From Cellulomonas sp. NS3 (lineage in GTDB: Bacteria > Actinomycetota > Actinomycetes > Actinomycetales > Cellulomonadaceae): DNA of 64,000 bases. The stretch lies in NCBI RefSeq assembly GCF_024757985.1, contig NZ_CP103289.1, positions 558,001-622,000 on the forward strand, given 5' to 3'. Under the pieces are notes generated by a model, which had not been told where the DNA came from, made no database searches, and saw nothing but the letters and a program-made list of their open reading frames with translations. The position numbers and the translations under genes are program-made. Shown here piece by piece: positions 8,886 through 17,021 of this stretch. The stretch's first letter is position 1. Each line of letters starts with the position of its first letter.

Positions 8886-9002
8886 CGTGCGTTGTGCTCG
8901 CCGTCACACGGCCGGGTGGAACCCCCGCATCATCCGGGTGCACCGCGTCCCGCGCGCTCACGTGCCGGCGGTGCCCGGCCGATGGACGACGAGGAGGTGA
9001 CC

Positions 9003-10553
9003 GTGCCCACGCTCGTCGAGCTCGTGTCCCTGGTCGCGGCCGTCCTGGCGACGATCACGGGCGTGCGCGTGCTGCGTCGCCGCCGGACCTCGCCGCTCGC
9101 GCCGCCCCTCGCGCTCATGCTGTTCGCGGCCTCCGAGTGGGCCGCGGCACGCGCGCTGCTGCACGTCGCCGAACGGTCCGTCCCGGCGACCGTGGCCCTG
9201 CACTACGCGGTCTTCCCCGGAGCGGCCGTCGTCGTCGGTGCCGCGTTCTGGTACTTCCTCGTGCTCTCCGGCCGCACGCTCTCGCGCCGGACCGCCGTGC
9301 TCCTGTGCGTCCACCCCGTCGTGCTCGGGCTCGTGCTCCTCACGAACCCGTGGCACGAGGCGTTCCTGCGCCTCGACGTCGTCGACGGGGCGGTCGTGGA
9401 CGGCGTCGGGCCGCTGTTCTGGGTGCACAGCGCGTACAGCTACGCGCTCCTGGTGCCCGGGATCGGGCTCGTGCTGCGCGCCATGGCCCGCGCCGTGCCC
9501 GGGCACCGGCACGTCTACGCCGTCGCGGTCCTCGGTGCCACGGTCCCCTCGGTCGGCAACGTGCTGACCACGGTCATCGCGACGCGGTCCGAGAACCTGC
9601 ACCTCACGCCCGTGTTCTTCCTGGTGAGCGCCGCCATCTGGGCGTGGGTCGAGCGGTTCCGCCAGCACAGCCGCGTCGTCCCCGTCTCCACCCGCCAGGT
9701 GCTCGAGGCGCTCGCGGACGCCGTCGTCGTGCTCGACCCGGCCGGGCGGCTGCTCGACGTCAACGCCGCGGCGCGCGTGCTGCTGCGCGGCCCCGACGGT
9801 GCGCCGCTCGACGACCGCGTGATCGGTGCGCCGTGGGACGAGCACCTCGGGTCGGAGCTCGGCGACGTGCTCGCCGACGGCGGGAGCCGCGTGCTCACGA
9901 CCTCCTCGGGCGCCGTGCTCGACGTGCGCGTGACGCGGATGACGGACCACGGTGGCCACCCGGTCGGCACGGTCGTCGTGCTGCGCGACGTGACCGAGCT
10001 CGAGCGGCTGCGCGCCGAGCTCGCGCACCAGGCGACGCGCGACGGGCTCACCGGGCTGCACAACCGGCGGGCGTTCGAGCAGCGACTCCGCGACGCCGTC
10101 GAGCACGCGCGGTCGACGGGCACCCCGCTGAGCGTCGTGCTGCTCGACCTCGACCACTTCAAGACCGTCAACGACACGCACGGCCACGCCGTCGGTGACC
10201 GCGTGCTGGTCGCCGTCGCGGACGCGCTCGCCGAGGCGGCGGCCGAGGGCGAGACGGTCGCGCGCCTCGGGGGCGAGGAGTTCGTCCTGCTGCTGCCCGG
10301 CCGGACCGCTCCGGAGGCCGCCCAGCGGGCCGACGAGGCGCGGGCCCGCTGTGCCGGCGCGGCCGTGGCGGTGCCGGGGGGCGACGTGCGCGTCACGATC
10401 AGCGCCGGGGCGGCGGAGCTGTCGCCGGACGGCACGTCGGAGGGGATCCTGCGGGCCGCCGACGTCGCGATGTACGCCGCCAAGGCCGCCGGGCGGGACC
10501 GGGTCGTCACCGCGCCCGAGCGCGGGGTGCGGCGTCGCGCCGTCCGGCGGTAG
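9003..10553 (+). CDS. Membrane diguanylate cyclase with 7TM, PAS and GGDEF domains
   Basis: A 516-aa protein making cyclic di-GMP from two GTP. The N-terminal 220 residues hold seven hydrophobic segments like the histidine-kinase N-terminal 7TM region. A PAS-like domain follows (about 232-335, AVVVLDPAGRLLDVNAAA), then a GGDEF domain with the active-site loop RLGGEEF near residue 423 and the nucleotide motif DLDHFKTVNDTHGH. GTG 9003 is preceded by GAGGAGG at 6-nt spacing, which decides it over the ATG at 8982. An inhibitory RxxD motif is not evident before GGEEF. The ligand sensed by the 7TM part is unknown. Confidence 0.92.
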   Translation: MPTLVELVSLVAAVLATITGVRVLRRRRTSPLAPPLALMLFAASEWAAARALLHVAERSVPATVALHYAVFPGAAVVVGAAFWYFLVLSGRTLSRRTAVLLCVHPVVLGLVLLTNPWHEAFLRLDVVDGAVVDGVGPLFWVHSAYSYALLVPGIGLVLRAMARAVPGHRHVYAVAVLGATVPSVGNVLTTVIATRSENLHLTPVFFLVSAAIWAWVERFRQHSRVVPVSTRQVLEALADAVVVLDPAGRLLDVNAAARVLLRGPDGAPLDDRVIGAPWDEHLGSELGDVLADGGSRVLTTSSGAVLDVRVTRMTDHGGHPVGTVVVLRDVTELERLRAELAHQATRDGLTGLHNRRAFEQRLRDAVEHARSTGTPLSVVLLDLDHFKTVNDTHGHAVGDRVLVAVADALAEAAAEGETVARLGGEEFVLLLPGRTAPEAAQRADEARARCAGAAVAVPGGDVRVTISAGAAELSPDGTSEGILRAADVAMYAAKAAGRDRVVTAPERGVRRRAVRR

Positions 10554-10636
10554 CGCACCCCGAGGCCCGTGCGGCGGCTGCGGACCTCACGCACCGTGCG
10601 CCGGTCGGGCCCGTGACGGGGCGCGGGACCCGGACG

Positions 10637-12175
10637 TCAGGAGGGCGACGAGCAGCGCTCGTCGGAGCTCCGCCGCGTCCCCGCGTCGTGCAGGGCGCGC
10701 GCGCCCGGGCCCGCCGGGGCGTCGGTGGTGGCGTCCGCGTGGCCGTCCCGGTCGCCGTCCGTCGCGACCGCGTCGATCACGTCCCCGCCCGACGCGAGCT
10801 CGCCCAGCACGACCGGGTCGCGCCGGCCCTGGGCCCGCGCGGCGACCCGCTCCGCGAGCGTCCGGTGCGCGTGCACGTACGCCGGGACGAGGAGCGCGAG
10901 GGCCGCGAGCCACGCGAGCGGGTTGCCCCACACGACGCCCTCGTAGCCCCACGACGCGCCCAGCACGACGGCCGCACCGACCCGGCAGACCAGCTCGAGC
11001 ACGCCGGTGAGGGTCGGGACCCAGGTGTGCCCGAGCCCCTGCAGCGCGCCGCGGAGCACGAACAGCGCGCCGAGGACCGCGTAGAGCGCGCCGTTGACGT
11101 GCAGGAAGTACGCGGCCATCGACACCACGGCCTCCTCGCCCGGGCCCACGAAGACCCGCACGAGCGTCGCCCCGCCCAGCGCGATCCCCGCGCCGAGGAC
11201 CGCGGAGCCGCCGACCGTGAGCCACAGCGCCTGCACGACGCCGGTCCGGATCCGGTCCGCGCGCCCGGCGCCGAGGTTCTGCGCCGCGAACATCGACACC
11301 GCGAGCCCCGCGGAGCCGAGCAGCGCCATCGCGAACTGGTCGACGCGCGACGCCGTCGTGTACGCGGCGACGGCGTCGGCCCCGAGGTCGTTGAGCCGGA
11401 CCTGCACCGCGAGGATGCCGATCGCGATGATCGACGCCTGGAACCCCATGGGCAGCCCGAGCCGCAGCTGGTGGCGCAGCTCGTCGCGCGTGACCCGCCA
11501 GTCCTCGCGGCGCACGTGCAGCGCGGGCACCCGGCGGCGCACGTGCGCGAGGCACAGCGCGACCGACGCGCCCTGCGACACCACGGTCGCGAGCGCCGCA
11601 CCGCCGACGCCCAGCCCGAGGCCCGGCACGGCCCCGAGGACGAGCACGATGTTGAGCACGCAGCTCGCGACGAGGTAGAGCAGCGGGGTCCGGGAGTCGC
11701 CGATCGCGCGCAGGACCGCCGAGAGGTAGTTGAAGAACATGATCGCCGCGGCGCCGAGGAACGTGACGACGGCGAACGTCGTGGCCTGCGGCAGCAGCTC
11801 GGGCGGCGTGCGCAGCAGGCGCAGCGCGGGCTCGGCGAGGAACGGGGCACCGGCGGTGACGAGCAGGCTCACCGCCGCGCTGAGGATCGTGCCGGCGGCC
11901 ACCGACCGGCGCACGGCCCGCGCGTCGCCCGCGCCGAAGGCCTGCGCCGTGGGGATCGCGAAGCCGGTCGTCATGCCCCACGCGAAGCCCAGCAGCAGGA
12001 ACAGGAAGCTGCCCGTGGCACCGACGGCGGCGAGGGCCTCGACCCCGAGCACGCGCCCGACGACGATCGCGTCGGTCACCTGGTAGAGCTGCTGGACGAC
12101 GTTGCCGAGGAACAGCGGCACGGTGAACAGGGAGATGACGCGCCAGGGGCTTCCGGACGTCAGGGATCGGGGCAC
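10637..12175 (-). CDS. MATE-family multidrug/sodium antiporter
   Basis: A 512-aa membrane protein with twelve hydrophobic segments in two MatE halves. It begins PWRVISLFTVPLFLGNVVQQLYQ, with the family motif TDAIVVGRVLGVEALAAVG, and the second half starts near LRLGLPMGFQASI. MATE pumps export cationic drugs or metabolites using Na+ or H+ gradients. GTG 12175 follows GGAGGA at good spacing. A 60-residue hydrophilic tail after the last helix (VDAVATDGDRDGHADAT) is unusual. It is convergent with the diguanylate cyclase gene. Confidence 0.9.
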   Translation of the reverse strand: MPRSLTSGSPWRVISLFTVPLFLGNVVQQLYQVTDAIVVGRVLGVEALAAVGATGSFLFLLLGFAWGMTTGFAIPTAQAFGAGDARAVRRSVAAGTILSAAVSLLVTAGAPFLAEPALRLLRTPPELLPQATTFAVVTFLGAAAIMFFNYLSAVLRAIGDSRTPLLYLVASCVLNIVLVLGAVPGLGLGVGGAALATVVSQGASVALCLAHVRRRVPALHVRREDWRVTRDELRHQLRLGLPMGFQASIIAIGILAVQVRLNDLGADAVAAYTTASRVDQFAMALLGSAGLAVSMFAAQNLGAGRADRIRTGVVQALWLTVGGSAVLGAGIALGGATLVRVFVGPGEEAVVSMAAYFLHVNGALYAVLGALFVLRGALQGLGHTWVPTLTGVLELVCRVGAAVVLGASWGYEGVVWGNPLAWLAALALLVPAYVHAHRTLAERVAARAQGRRDPVVLGELASGGDVIDAVATDGDRDGHADATTDAPAGPGARALHDAGTRRSSDERCSSPS

Positions 12176-12267
12176 GGCAGGTCCTCCGCGAGACGGGGTG
12201 GGTGTGTTCGCGGTGGTCGGTCGTGCCGGTCGCTCGCCTCTATCGGATCGTTTCGACCCGGGGTTCG

Positions 12268-12633
12268 TCAAGCCGGGTCGCGGGTGGTTCCTCGTGCGCG
12301 ACGGAGCTCGCGGCGGGTGCCGGGCCCGGGTGCGGCCGCCTGCTCGACCCGCGCCGGAGGTGCGGCGTCCACCTCGGGACGCGCACGGCGTGCGGCGACG
12401 CGGGCCACCGCCGCCTCGACGGTGTCCGGCGGCCGGGCGTCGCGGGCCGTCCGCGCGTCGGTCCAGCGCGCCAGGAAGTAGCTGCCCGCACCGAGGCCGA
12501 GCACGAGCGCGAGGTCCCACCAGGGCGAGCGGTCCTGGGCCCGGTCGAGGACGACGACGCCGACCGCGAGCAGCCCGAAGGTGATCGCCGCCCCGGTGTC
12601 CCAGCGGTCCCAGCCGCGTGTGCGCTCCGCCAC
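12268..12633 (-). CDS. Small two-helix membrane protein, function unknown
   Basis: A 121-aa protein from GTG 12633, which follows GGGAGGG by four bases. Two hydrophobic segments (GAAITFGLLAVGVVVL and WWDLALVLGLGAGSYFLA, about 13-55) are followed by a basic, Ala/Arg/Pro-rich cytoplasmic tail. No family was recognised. It lies between the MATE gene and a DUF6223-like gene on the same strand, 92 bp upstream of the former. Confidence 0.6.
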   Translation of the reverse strand: MAERTRGWDRWDTGAAITFGLLAVGVVVLDRAQDRSPWWDLALVLGLGAGSYFLARWTDARTARDARPPDTVEAAVARVAARRARPEVDAAPPARVEQAAAPGPGTRRELRRARGTTRDPA

Positions 12634-12720
12634 GGTGCCCTCCCGGCTCGTCGGACCCGACCCGAGCGTGCACCGCCCGGGGCTGCATCGTCCCACCGGC
12701 TCCCCGTCCGCGCACCGCCC

Positions 12721-13182
12721 TCAGGCCGAGGTGCTCCGCCTCCCGGCGCGGGCCAGCGCCAGGCCGCCGAGCGCGGTCGCGACCACCCCGAGCACCACGC
12801 CGACGATCGCGCCGCCCAGACCGTTGCCGGTGCCGAGCCCGCCCTCGGCGGTCGCCGCGTAGAACGCGCCGAGCCCCGCACCGACGACCCCGAGAGCCAG
12901 CGCCGCGAGGGCCGGCGTCCGGCCGGACCCCGGCCCGCCGGTCCGCCCTCCCGCGCCGCGGCGCAGCGCGAGCCCGCCGGCGACCACCCCGGCGAGCGCG
13001 ACGACGGCGACCACCGTCGGTCCCAGGCGCCCCGGGGTCATGCCGGTGACGGGCGTCGAGGCGGCGACGGTCAGCGCGGCGGCGGGCGCGGCGGCCGCCC
13101 ACCCGGCGAGGACCGCGGCGGACGTGGCGGCGGTCGTGGTGCGGACGCGTCGGACCGGCGTCCCCGGTGTGCGTGCGCTCAT
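12721..13182 (-). CDS. DUF6223-like small integral membrane protein
   Basis: A 153-aa membrane protein with four hydrophobic segments. The block GRLGPTVVAVVALAGVVAGG and the C-terminal GGLGTGNGLGGAIVGVVLG match what I know of DUF6223 proteins in Streptomyces and relatives. Function is unknown. The ATG at 13182 was taken as start. It diverges from the histidine kinase gene across 261 bp and could be its target, though nothing in the sequence proves that. Confidence 0.7.
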   Translation of the reverse strand: MSARTPGTPVRRVRTTTAATSAAVLAGWAAAAPAAALTVAASTPVTGMTPGRLGPTVVAVVALAGVVAGGLALRRGAGGRTGGPGSGRTPALAALALGVVGAGLGAFYAATAEGGLGTGNGLGGAIVGVVLGVVATALGGLALARAGRRSTSA

Positions 13183-13443
13183 GTCGGTCTCCTTCGTCGG
13201 CGTCGGGCGCCCGGGGCGTCCGGCGGCTTCGGCTGGGGCCTCCGGTGGTCGGCCCTCGCGGCCAGCGTCCGCCCGGCGGGCGGGTGCCGTCGTCGTGCAG
13301 GCGCAGGCTCTCCGGCCTGCGCCCGGCGCCGTACCGGGCTGCTGCGCGCGCGGCAGCACCCGCCCGGCTACCGCGTGCGCAGCAGCCGGCGGTCCACCCG
13401 GGGAGGGTCCCGCCCACCAGGGGCGCGGGACTACGGTGCCCGC

Positions 13444-14568
13444 ATGAGCGCAGGACGGTTCGGCGTCCCCCCGCGCGTCCGCGACGGGGTCGTCGCGGTC
13501 AGCGTGGCCGCGGCGCTCGTCGTCACAGGGCTGTCCGGGGAGCGCCCGTCCGGAGCCGCCGGAGCGCTCGGCGCCGTGCTGCTCGCCGCCGCCGGGCTGG
13601 CGCTCGCGGTCGGCCGCCGCGCCCCGGTCGTCGTGCTCCTCGTCACCGGTGCGTGCGCCGTCGGGTACCAGGCGGCGGGGTACGACGTGCCCGCGGTCGC
13701 CTTCCTGTTCGCGGTCTACGCCGCGGTGCGCGCCGGCCACCGCGCCGTCACGGTCGCCGCGAGCGTCGCGATGCTCGCCGCGCTGCCGCTCGTCGGGCTC
13801 CTGGCCGGACGCGACCTGGGTGCGGCGCTCGCGCAGGGGCGTGACGCGCTCGAGCTCGCCTGGCTCGTCGCAGCCGCCGCCGCGGGGGAGGCGCTGCGGC
13901 AGGCCGAGCACCGTGCGGACGAGGCCGAGCGCACCCGCGAGGAGGTCGCGCGGCGCCGGGCCGACGAGGAGCGCGTGCGCATCGCCCGCGAGCTGCACGA
14001 CTCGCTCACGCACCAGATCGCGATCGTCACCGTGCAGGCGGACGTCGCGGTGCACGTCGCCCGGCGGCGCGGGGAGGAGGTGCCGGACGCGCTGCTCGCG
14101 ATCCAGCAGGCCGGCCGGGAGGCGTCCCGCGAGCTGCGCGCGACGCTGTCCGCGCTGCGCGACGACGACACCGCCCCGCCGCGCGGGCTCGACCACGTCC
14201 CCGAGCTCGTCGACCGGGCTCGCGGCTTTGGGCTCGACGCGACCCTCACCATCGACGGCGACGGCCGCGGCGTCCCCGCAGCGGTCGGCCGGACCGCCTA
14301 CCGGGTCGTGCAGGAGTCGCTCACGAACGTCGCCCGGCACTCCGGCTCCGCGACCGCGACGGTCCGGATCGAGTGCCGCCCCGACCGGCTCGCGATCACG
14401 GTGGACGACGACGGCCGCGCCCGGCCCGGTGCGGCCCCGGTGCTCGGAGTCGGGCTGCTCGGGATGCAGGAGCGGGTCGGCGCGCTCGGCGGCCGGCTGC
14501 GCGCGCTGCCCCGCAGCGAGGGTGGCTTCCGGGTGCGGGCCGAGCTGCCCGTGGACACCGCGCCGTGA
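13444..14568 (+). CDS. NarL/DesK-type sensor histidine kinase
   Basis: A 374-aa membrane sensor kinase. About four to five hydrophobic segments occupy residues 13-150; a coiled stretch follows, then HisKA_3 with the phospho-acceptor His185 in RELHDSLTHQIA, and an HATPase domain with the N box QESLTNVARHSG and glycine box GVGLLGMQERV. The ATG is preceded by TACGGT at 6 nt, suggesting a leaderless transcript. The stop overlaps the start of the response regulator (GTGA), so they form a two-component pair. The stimulus is unknown. Confidence 0.93.
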   Translation: MSAGRFGVPPRVRDGVVAVSVAAALVVTGLSGERPSGAAGALGAVLLAAAGLALAVGRRAPVVVLLVTGACAVGYQAAGYDVPAVAFLFAVYAAVRAGHRAVTVAASVAMLAALPLVGLLAGRDLGAALAQGRDALELAWLVAAAAAGEALRQAEHRADEAERTREEVARRRADEERVRIARELHDSLTHQIAIVTVQADVAVHVARRRGEEVPDALLAIQQAGREASRELRATLSALRDDDTAPPRGLDHVPELVDRARGFGLDATLTIDGDGRGVPAAVGRTAYRVVQESLTNVARHSGSATATVRIECRPDRLAITVDDDGRARPGAAPVLGVGLLGMQERVGALGGRLRALPRSEGGFRVRAELPVDTAP

Positions 14569-15239
14569 TCCGGGTCCTGCTCGTCGACGACCAGCCGCTC
14601 CTGCGCAGCGCCTTCCGCGCGCTGCTCGACCTGGAGGACGACCTCGAGGTCGTCGCCGAGGCGGGCGACGGCGCGCAGGCCGTCGCGCTCGCCCGCGAGC
14701 ACCTGCCGGACGTCGCGCTCGTCGACATCCAGATGCCGGGGGTCGACGGGATCGAGGCGACCCGCCGCATCGCGGCCGACCCCGCGCTCGCCGGCGTGCA
14801 CGTCGTGATCCTCACGAGCTACGGCTTCGACGAGTACGTGCTCGACGCGCTGCGCGCCGGTGCGGCCGGATTCCTGGTCAAGGACGTCGTCCCCGAGGAC
14901 CTGCTGCACGCGGTGCGCGTCGCGGCCCGCGGCGACGCGCTGCTGGCACCGGCCATCACGCGCCGGCTCATCGACCGGTACGTTCGCGGGCCGGCACCCG
15001 GGCGGGCCTCCGCCGGGGCGGCGGCGCTGACCTCGCTCACCGAGCGGGAGCGGGAGGCCGTCGCGCTCGTCGCGCACGGGCTCTCGAACGACGAGGTCGC
15101 GGCGCACATGGTCATCAGCCCGCTGACCGCGAAGACGCACGTCAACCGCGCTATGACGAAGCTGCACGCGCGCGACCGGGGGCAGCTCGTGGTGCTCGCC
15201 TACGAGTCGGGGCTCGTGGTGCCGGGCGGCTCACCCTGA
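14565..15239 (+). CDS. NarL/FixJ-type response regulator
   Basis: A 224-aa regulator. The receiver domain (about 1-118) has the acidic pair DD (8-9), phospho-acceptor Asp54 in VDIQMPG and the lysine in LVKD. A LuxR-type HTH (about 155-215, LTEREREAVALVAHGLSNDEVA) binds DNA. The GTG start overlaps the kinase stop. It is presumably phosphorylated by the kinase encoded just before it. Its 3' end overlaps a small opposite-strand gene by 40 bp. Confidence 0.94.
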   Translation: MIRVLLVDDQPLLRSAFRALLDLEDDLEVVAEAGDGAQAVALAREHLPDVALVDIQMPGVDGIEATRRIAADPALAGVHVVILTSYGFDEYVLDALRAGAAGFLVKDVVPEDLLHAVRVAARGDALLAPAITRRLIDRYVRGPAPGRASAGAAALTSLTEREREAVALVAHGLSNDEVAAHMVISPLTAKTHVNRAMTKLHARDRGQLVVLAYESGLVVPGGSP

Positions 15240-15373
15240 CCGGAGCACGGACGAGCCTGCTGCTGCTTCTTCCGGTTCTTCCGGGTGATGCTCAGGACGA
15301 GCACCACCACGACCACAGCGCTGACGGCGGCCCAGAGCCAGCCCTCGGATCCGAGCGAACCTCTTGACGTCAT
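15200..15373 (-). CDS. Small single-pass membrane protein
   Basis: A 57-aa open frame starting at an ATG with GGGAG at suitable spacing. It has one hydrophobic helix (LWAAVSAVVVVVLVLSI) followed by a basic KNRKKQQQ stop-transfer signal and a polar tail. No family was recognised. Its end overlaps the response regulator gene on the other strand, which lowers confidence. Confidence 0.5.
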   Translation of the reverse strand: MTSRGSLGSEGWLWAAVSAVVVVVLVLSITRKNRKKQQQARPCSGQGEPPGTTSPDS

Positions 15374-15480
15374 GGCGGACTCCCTCGCGTCGTCGGTGAG
15401 AAGGCGCGGGACGGCCCGTCCCGACCATGGTCGGAACGATGACGGTCCGCTGGGCGGGCACAGCTCGACGCATCGCGCGG

Positions 15481-16116
15481 TCAGCCCCGCCGCGCGGGCA
15501 GCGTGAACGTCCACCCCCGGGCCAGCAGACGCGGGACCAGCCGGTCCACCGCCTCGACGGTCGCGCTGCGGTCCCCGCCGCCGTCGTGCAGCAGGACCAC
15601 CCCGCCGGGTGTCAGGCCCTGCTCGAGCCGGCGCAGGAGCTCGTCGGCAGGTGGCGGCGGGTCCCAGTCGCCGACCGCGAGGCTCCACCCGAGCGGCTGC
15701 ATCCCGAGCCCGGCAGCCACGCCCGGCGTCGCGCCCCACGCGCCGAACGGCGCCCGGAAGTACGGGACGGGCACCCCGGGCGCGGCTGCCTCGATCGCGG
15801 CGGCGGTCTCGCGCAGGTCGGCGCGCACACGCTCCGGGTCCCAGGTGCTCAGGTCGTCGTGGTGCGTCGAGTGGTTGCCGAGCACGTGCCCCTCGGCGAC
15901 GACCCGGCGGACCAGCTCGGGGTGCTCGCGGACGTGGTCGCCCCACAGGCAGAACACCGCGCGGACGCCGTGCCGGGCGAGCGCGTCGAGCAGCGCCGGG
16001 GTGCTCACGGGGTGGGGGCCGTCGTCGAACGTCAGGGCGACGGTCGGGCCGGGGACGCCGGTGCTCTCGACGAGGCGCCGCGTCGGGCCGTCCGGGGTGC
16101 TCGGGTCAGGACGCAT
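15481..16116 (-). CDS. Polysaccharide deacetylase (NodB homology, CE4)
   Basis: A 211-aa NodB-domain hydrolase. It has the four CE4 motifs: TFDDGPH (catalytic base and metal Asp), GNHSTHH (metal histidines), RAPFG, and LHDGGG. CE4 enzymes remove N- or O-acetyl groups from peptidoglycan, chitin oligomers or xylan. There is no signal peptide, so it may act inside the cell or leave by another route; the enzyme is also small for the family. It has no ribosome site; TGCGAT lies 6 nt before the ATG. Confidence 0.88.
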   Translation of the reverse strand: MRPDPSTPDGPTRRLVESTGVPGPTVALTFDDGPHPVSTPALLDALARHGVRAVFCLWGDHVREHPELVRRVVAEGHVLGNHSTHHDDLSTWDPERVRADLRETAAAIEAAAPGVPVPYFRAPFGAWGATPGVAAGLGMQPLGWSLAVGDWDPPPPADELLRRLEQGLTPGGVVLLHDGGGDRSATVEAVDRLVPRLLARGWTFTLPARRG

Positions 16117-16256
16117 GCGTCGATCGCACCACGTCCCGGGCCGCGACGTGCCCGCTGGCGCGCCGCCGCGTCAGCCGACAACGCAGGCTCGCGATCGGGC
16201 CCTTGTCGATGTGGGCGGTCGGCGGTAGACCGGAGCTCCCCGAGCGAGGAGGCGCC

Positions 16257-17015
16257 GTGGAGGACGCGACCCGGTCCGGTGACCTGAGCGGCACGCGGTT
16301 CGTCGGCGCGGACCTGCGCGGCGCGCGGTTCGTCGAGTCCGACCTGACCGGTGTCGTCATGCGCGGCGTGGAGGTGCGAGGGCTCGAGATCGACGCCCCG
16401 TGGCTCGCCGACGGCGACGCCGGGCTGCTCGTCAACGGGGTCGACGTGACGCCGTTCGTCGAGGCGGAGCTCGACCGCCGGTTCCCGGGGCGCAGCCAGC
16501 GGTACGCGCGGGACCCCGACGGGCTCCGGGCGGCCTGGGCGGCGCTCGAGCGCACGTGGGCCGCGACGCTCGCCCGCGTCGACGCGATGCCGGACGGCAC
16601 CACGGACGTGCAGGTCGACGGCGAGTGGTCGTTCGCGCAGACGCTGCGGCACCTGGTCCTGGCGACCGACGTGTGGCTGCGCCGGGCGGTCCTCGGCATC
16701 GAGCAGCCGTTCCACCCGCTGGGCCAGGCGGACTCGGGCGCCGCCTCGTCGGGCATCGACGTGACGGTGCTCACGACCGCCACGCCGACGTACGCGGAGG
16801 TGCTCGAGGCCCGCGCGGACCGCGTCGCGATGGTGCGTGACCACCTCGCGACCGTCACCGTCGACGACCTCACGGTCCCGCGCGCGAACCCGTGGTCGCC
16901 CGAGCACCCCGAGACGACCCTCTCGTGCCTGCACACGATCCTCGAGGAGGAGTGGGAGCACCACCGCTTCGCCGTGCGGGACCTCGACAGCATCGAGGTC
17001 GCGTCGCGCGGGTGA
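16257..17015 (+). CDS. DinB-fold protein with N-terminal pentapeptide repeats
   Basis: A 252-aa cytoplasmic protein from GTG 16257, preceded by GAGGAGG. Residues about 8-40 form a short pentapeptide-repeat stretch (LSGTRFVGADLRGARFVESDL). The remainder is a DinB_2-like four-helix fold with candidate metal histidines in LRHLVLATDVW and EEEWEHHRFAVRD. DinB-like proteins include thiol-dependent transferases (mycothiol in actinobacteria). A fusion to pentapeptide repeats recurs in actinobacteria; its purpose is unknown. Confidence 0.82.
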   Translation: MEDATRSGDLSGTRFVGADLRGARFVESDLTGVVMRGVEVRGLEIDAPWLADGDAGLLVNGVDVTPFVEAELDRRFPGRSQRYARDPDGLRAAWAALERTWAATLARVDAMPDGTTDVQVDGEWSFAQTLRHLVLATDVWLRRAVLGIEQPFHPLGQADSGAASSGIDVTVLTTATPTYAEVLEARADRVAMVRDHLATVTVDDLTVPRANPWSPEHPETTLSCLHTILEEEWEHHRFAVRDLDSIEVASRG

Positions 17016-17021
17016 CGGCAC

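Noticed and set aside
12241-12258. GGATCGTTTCGAC upstream of the MATE gene as a fourth copy of the hydrolase operator
   Set aside because: It differs from GAANCGNTTC on both strands and the gene is not a hydrolase; chance is likely.
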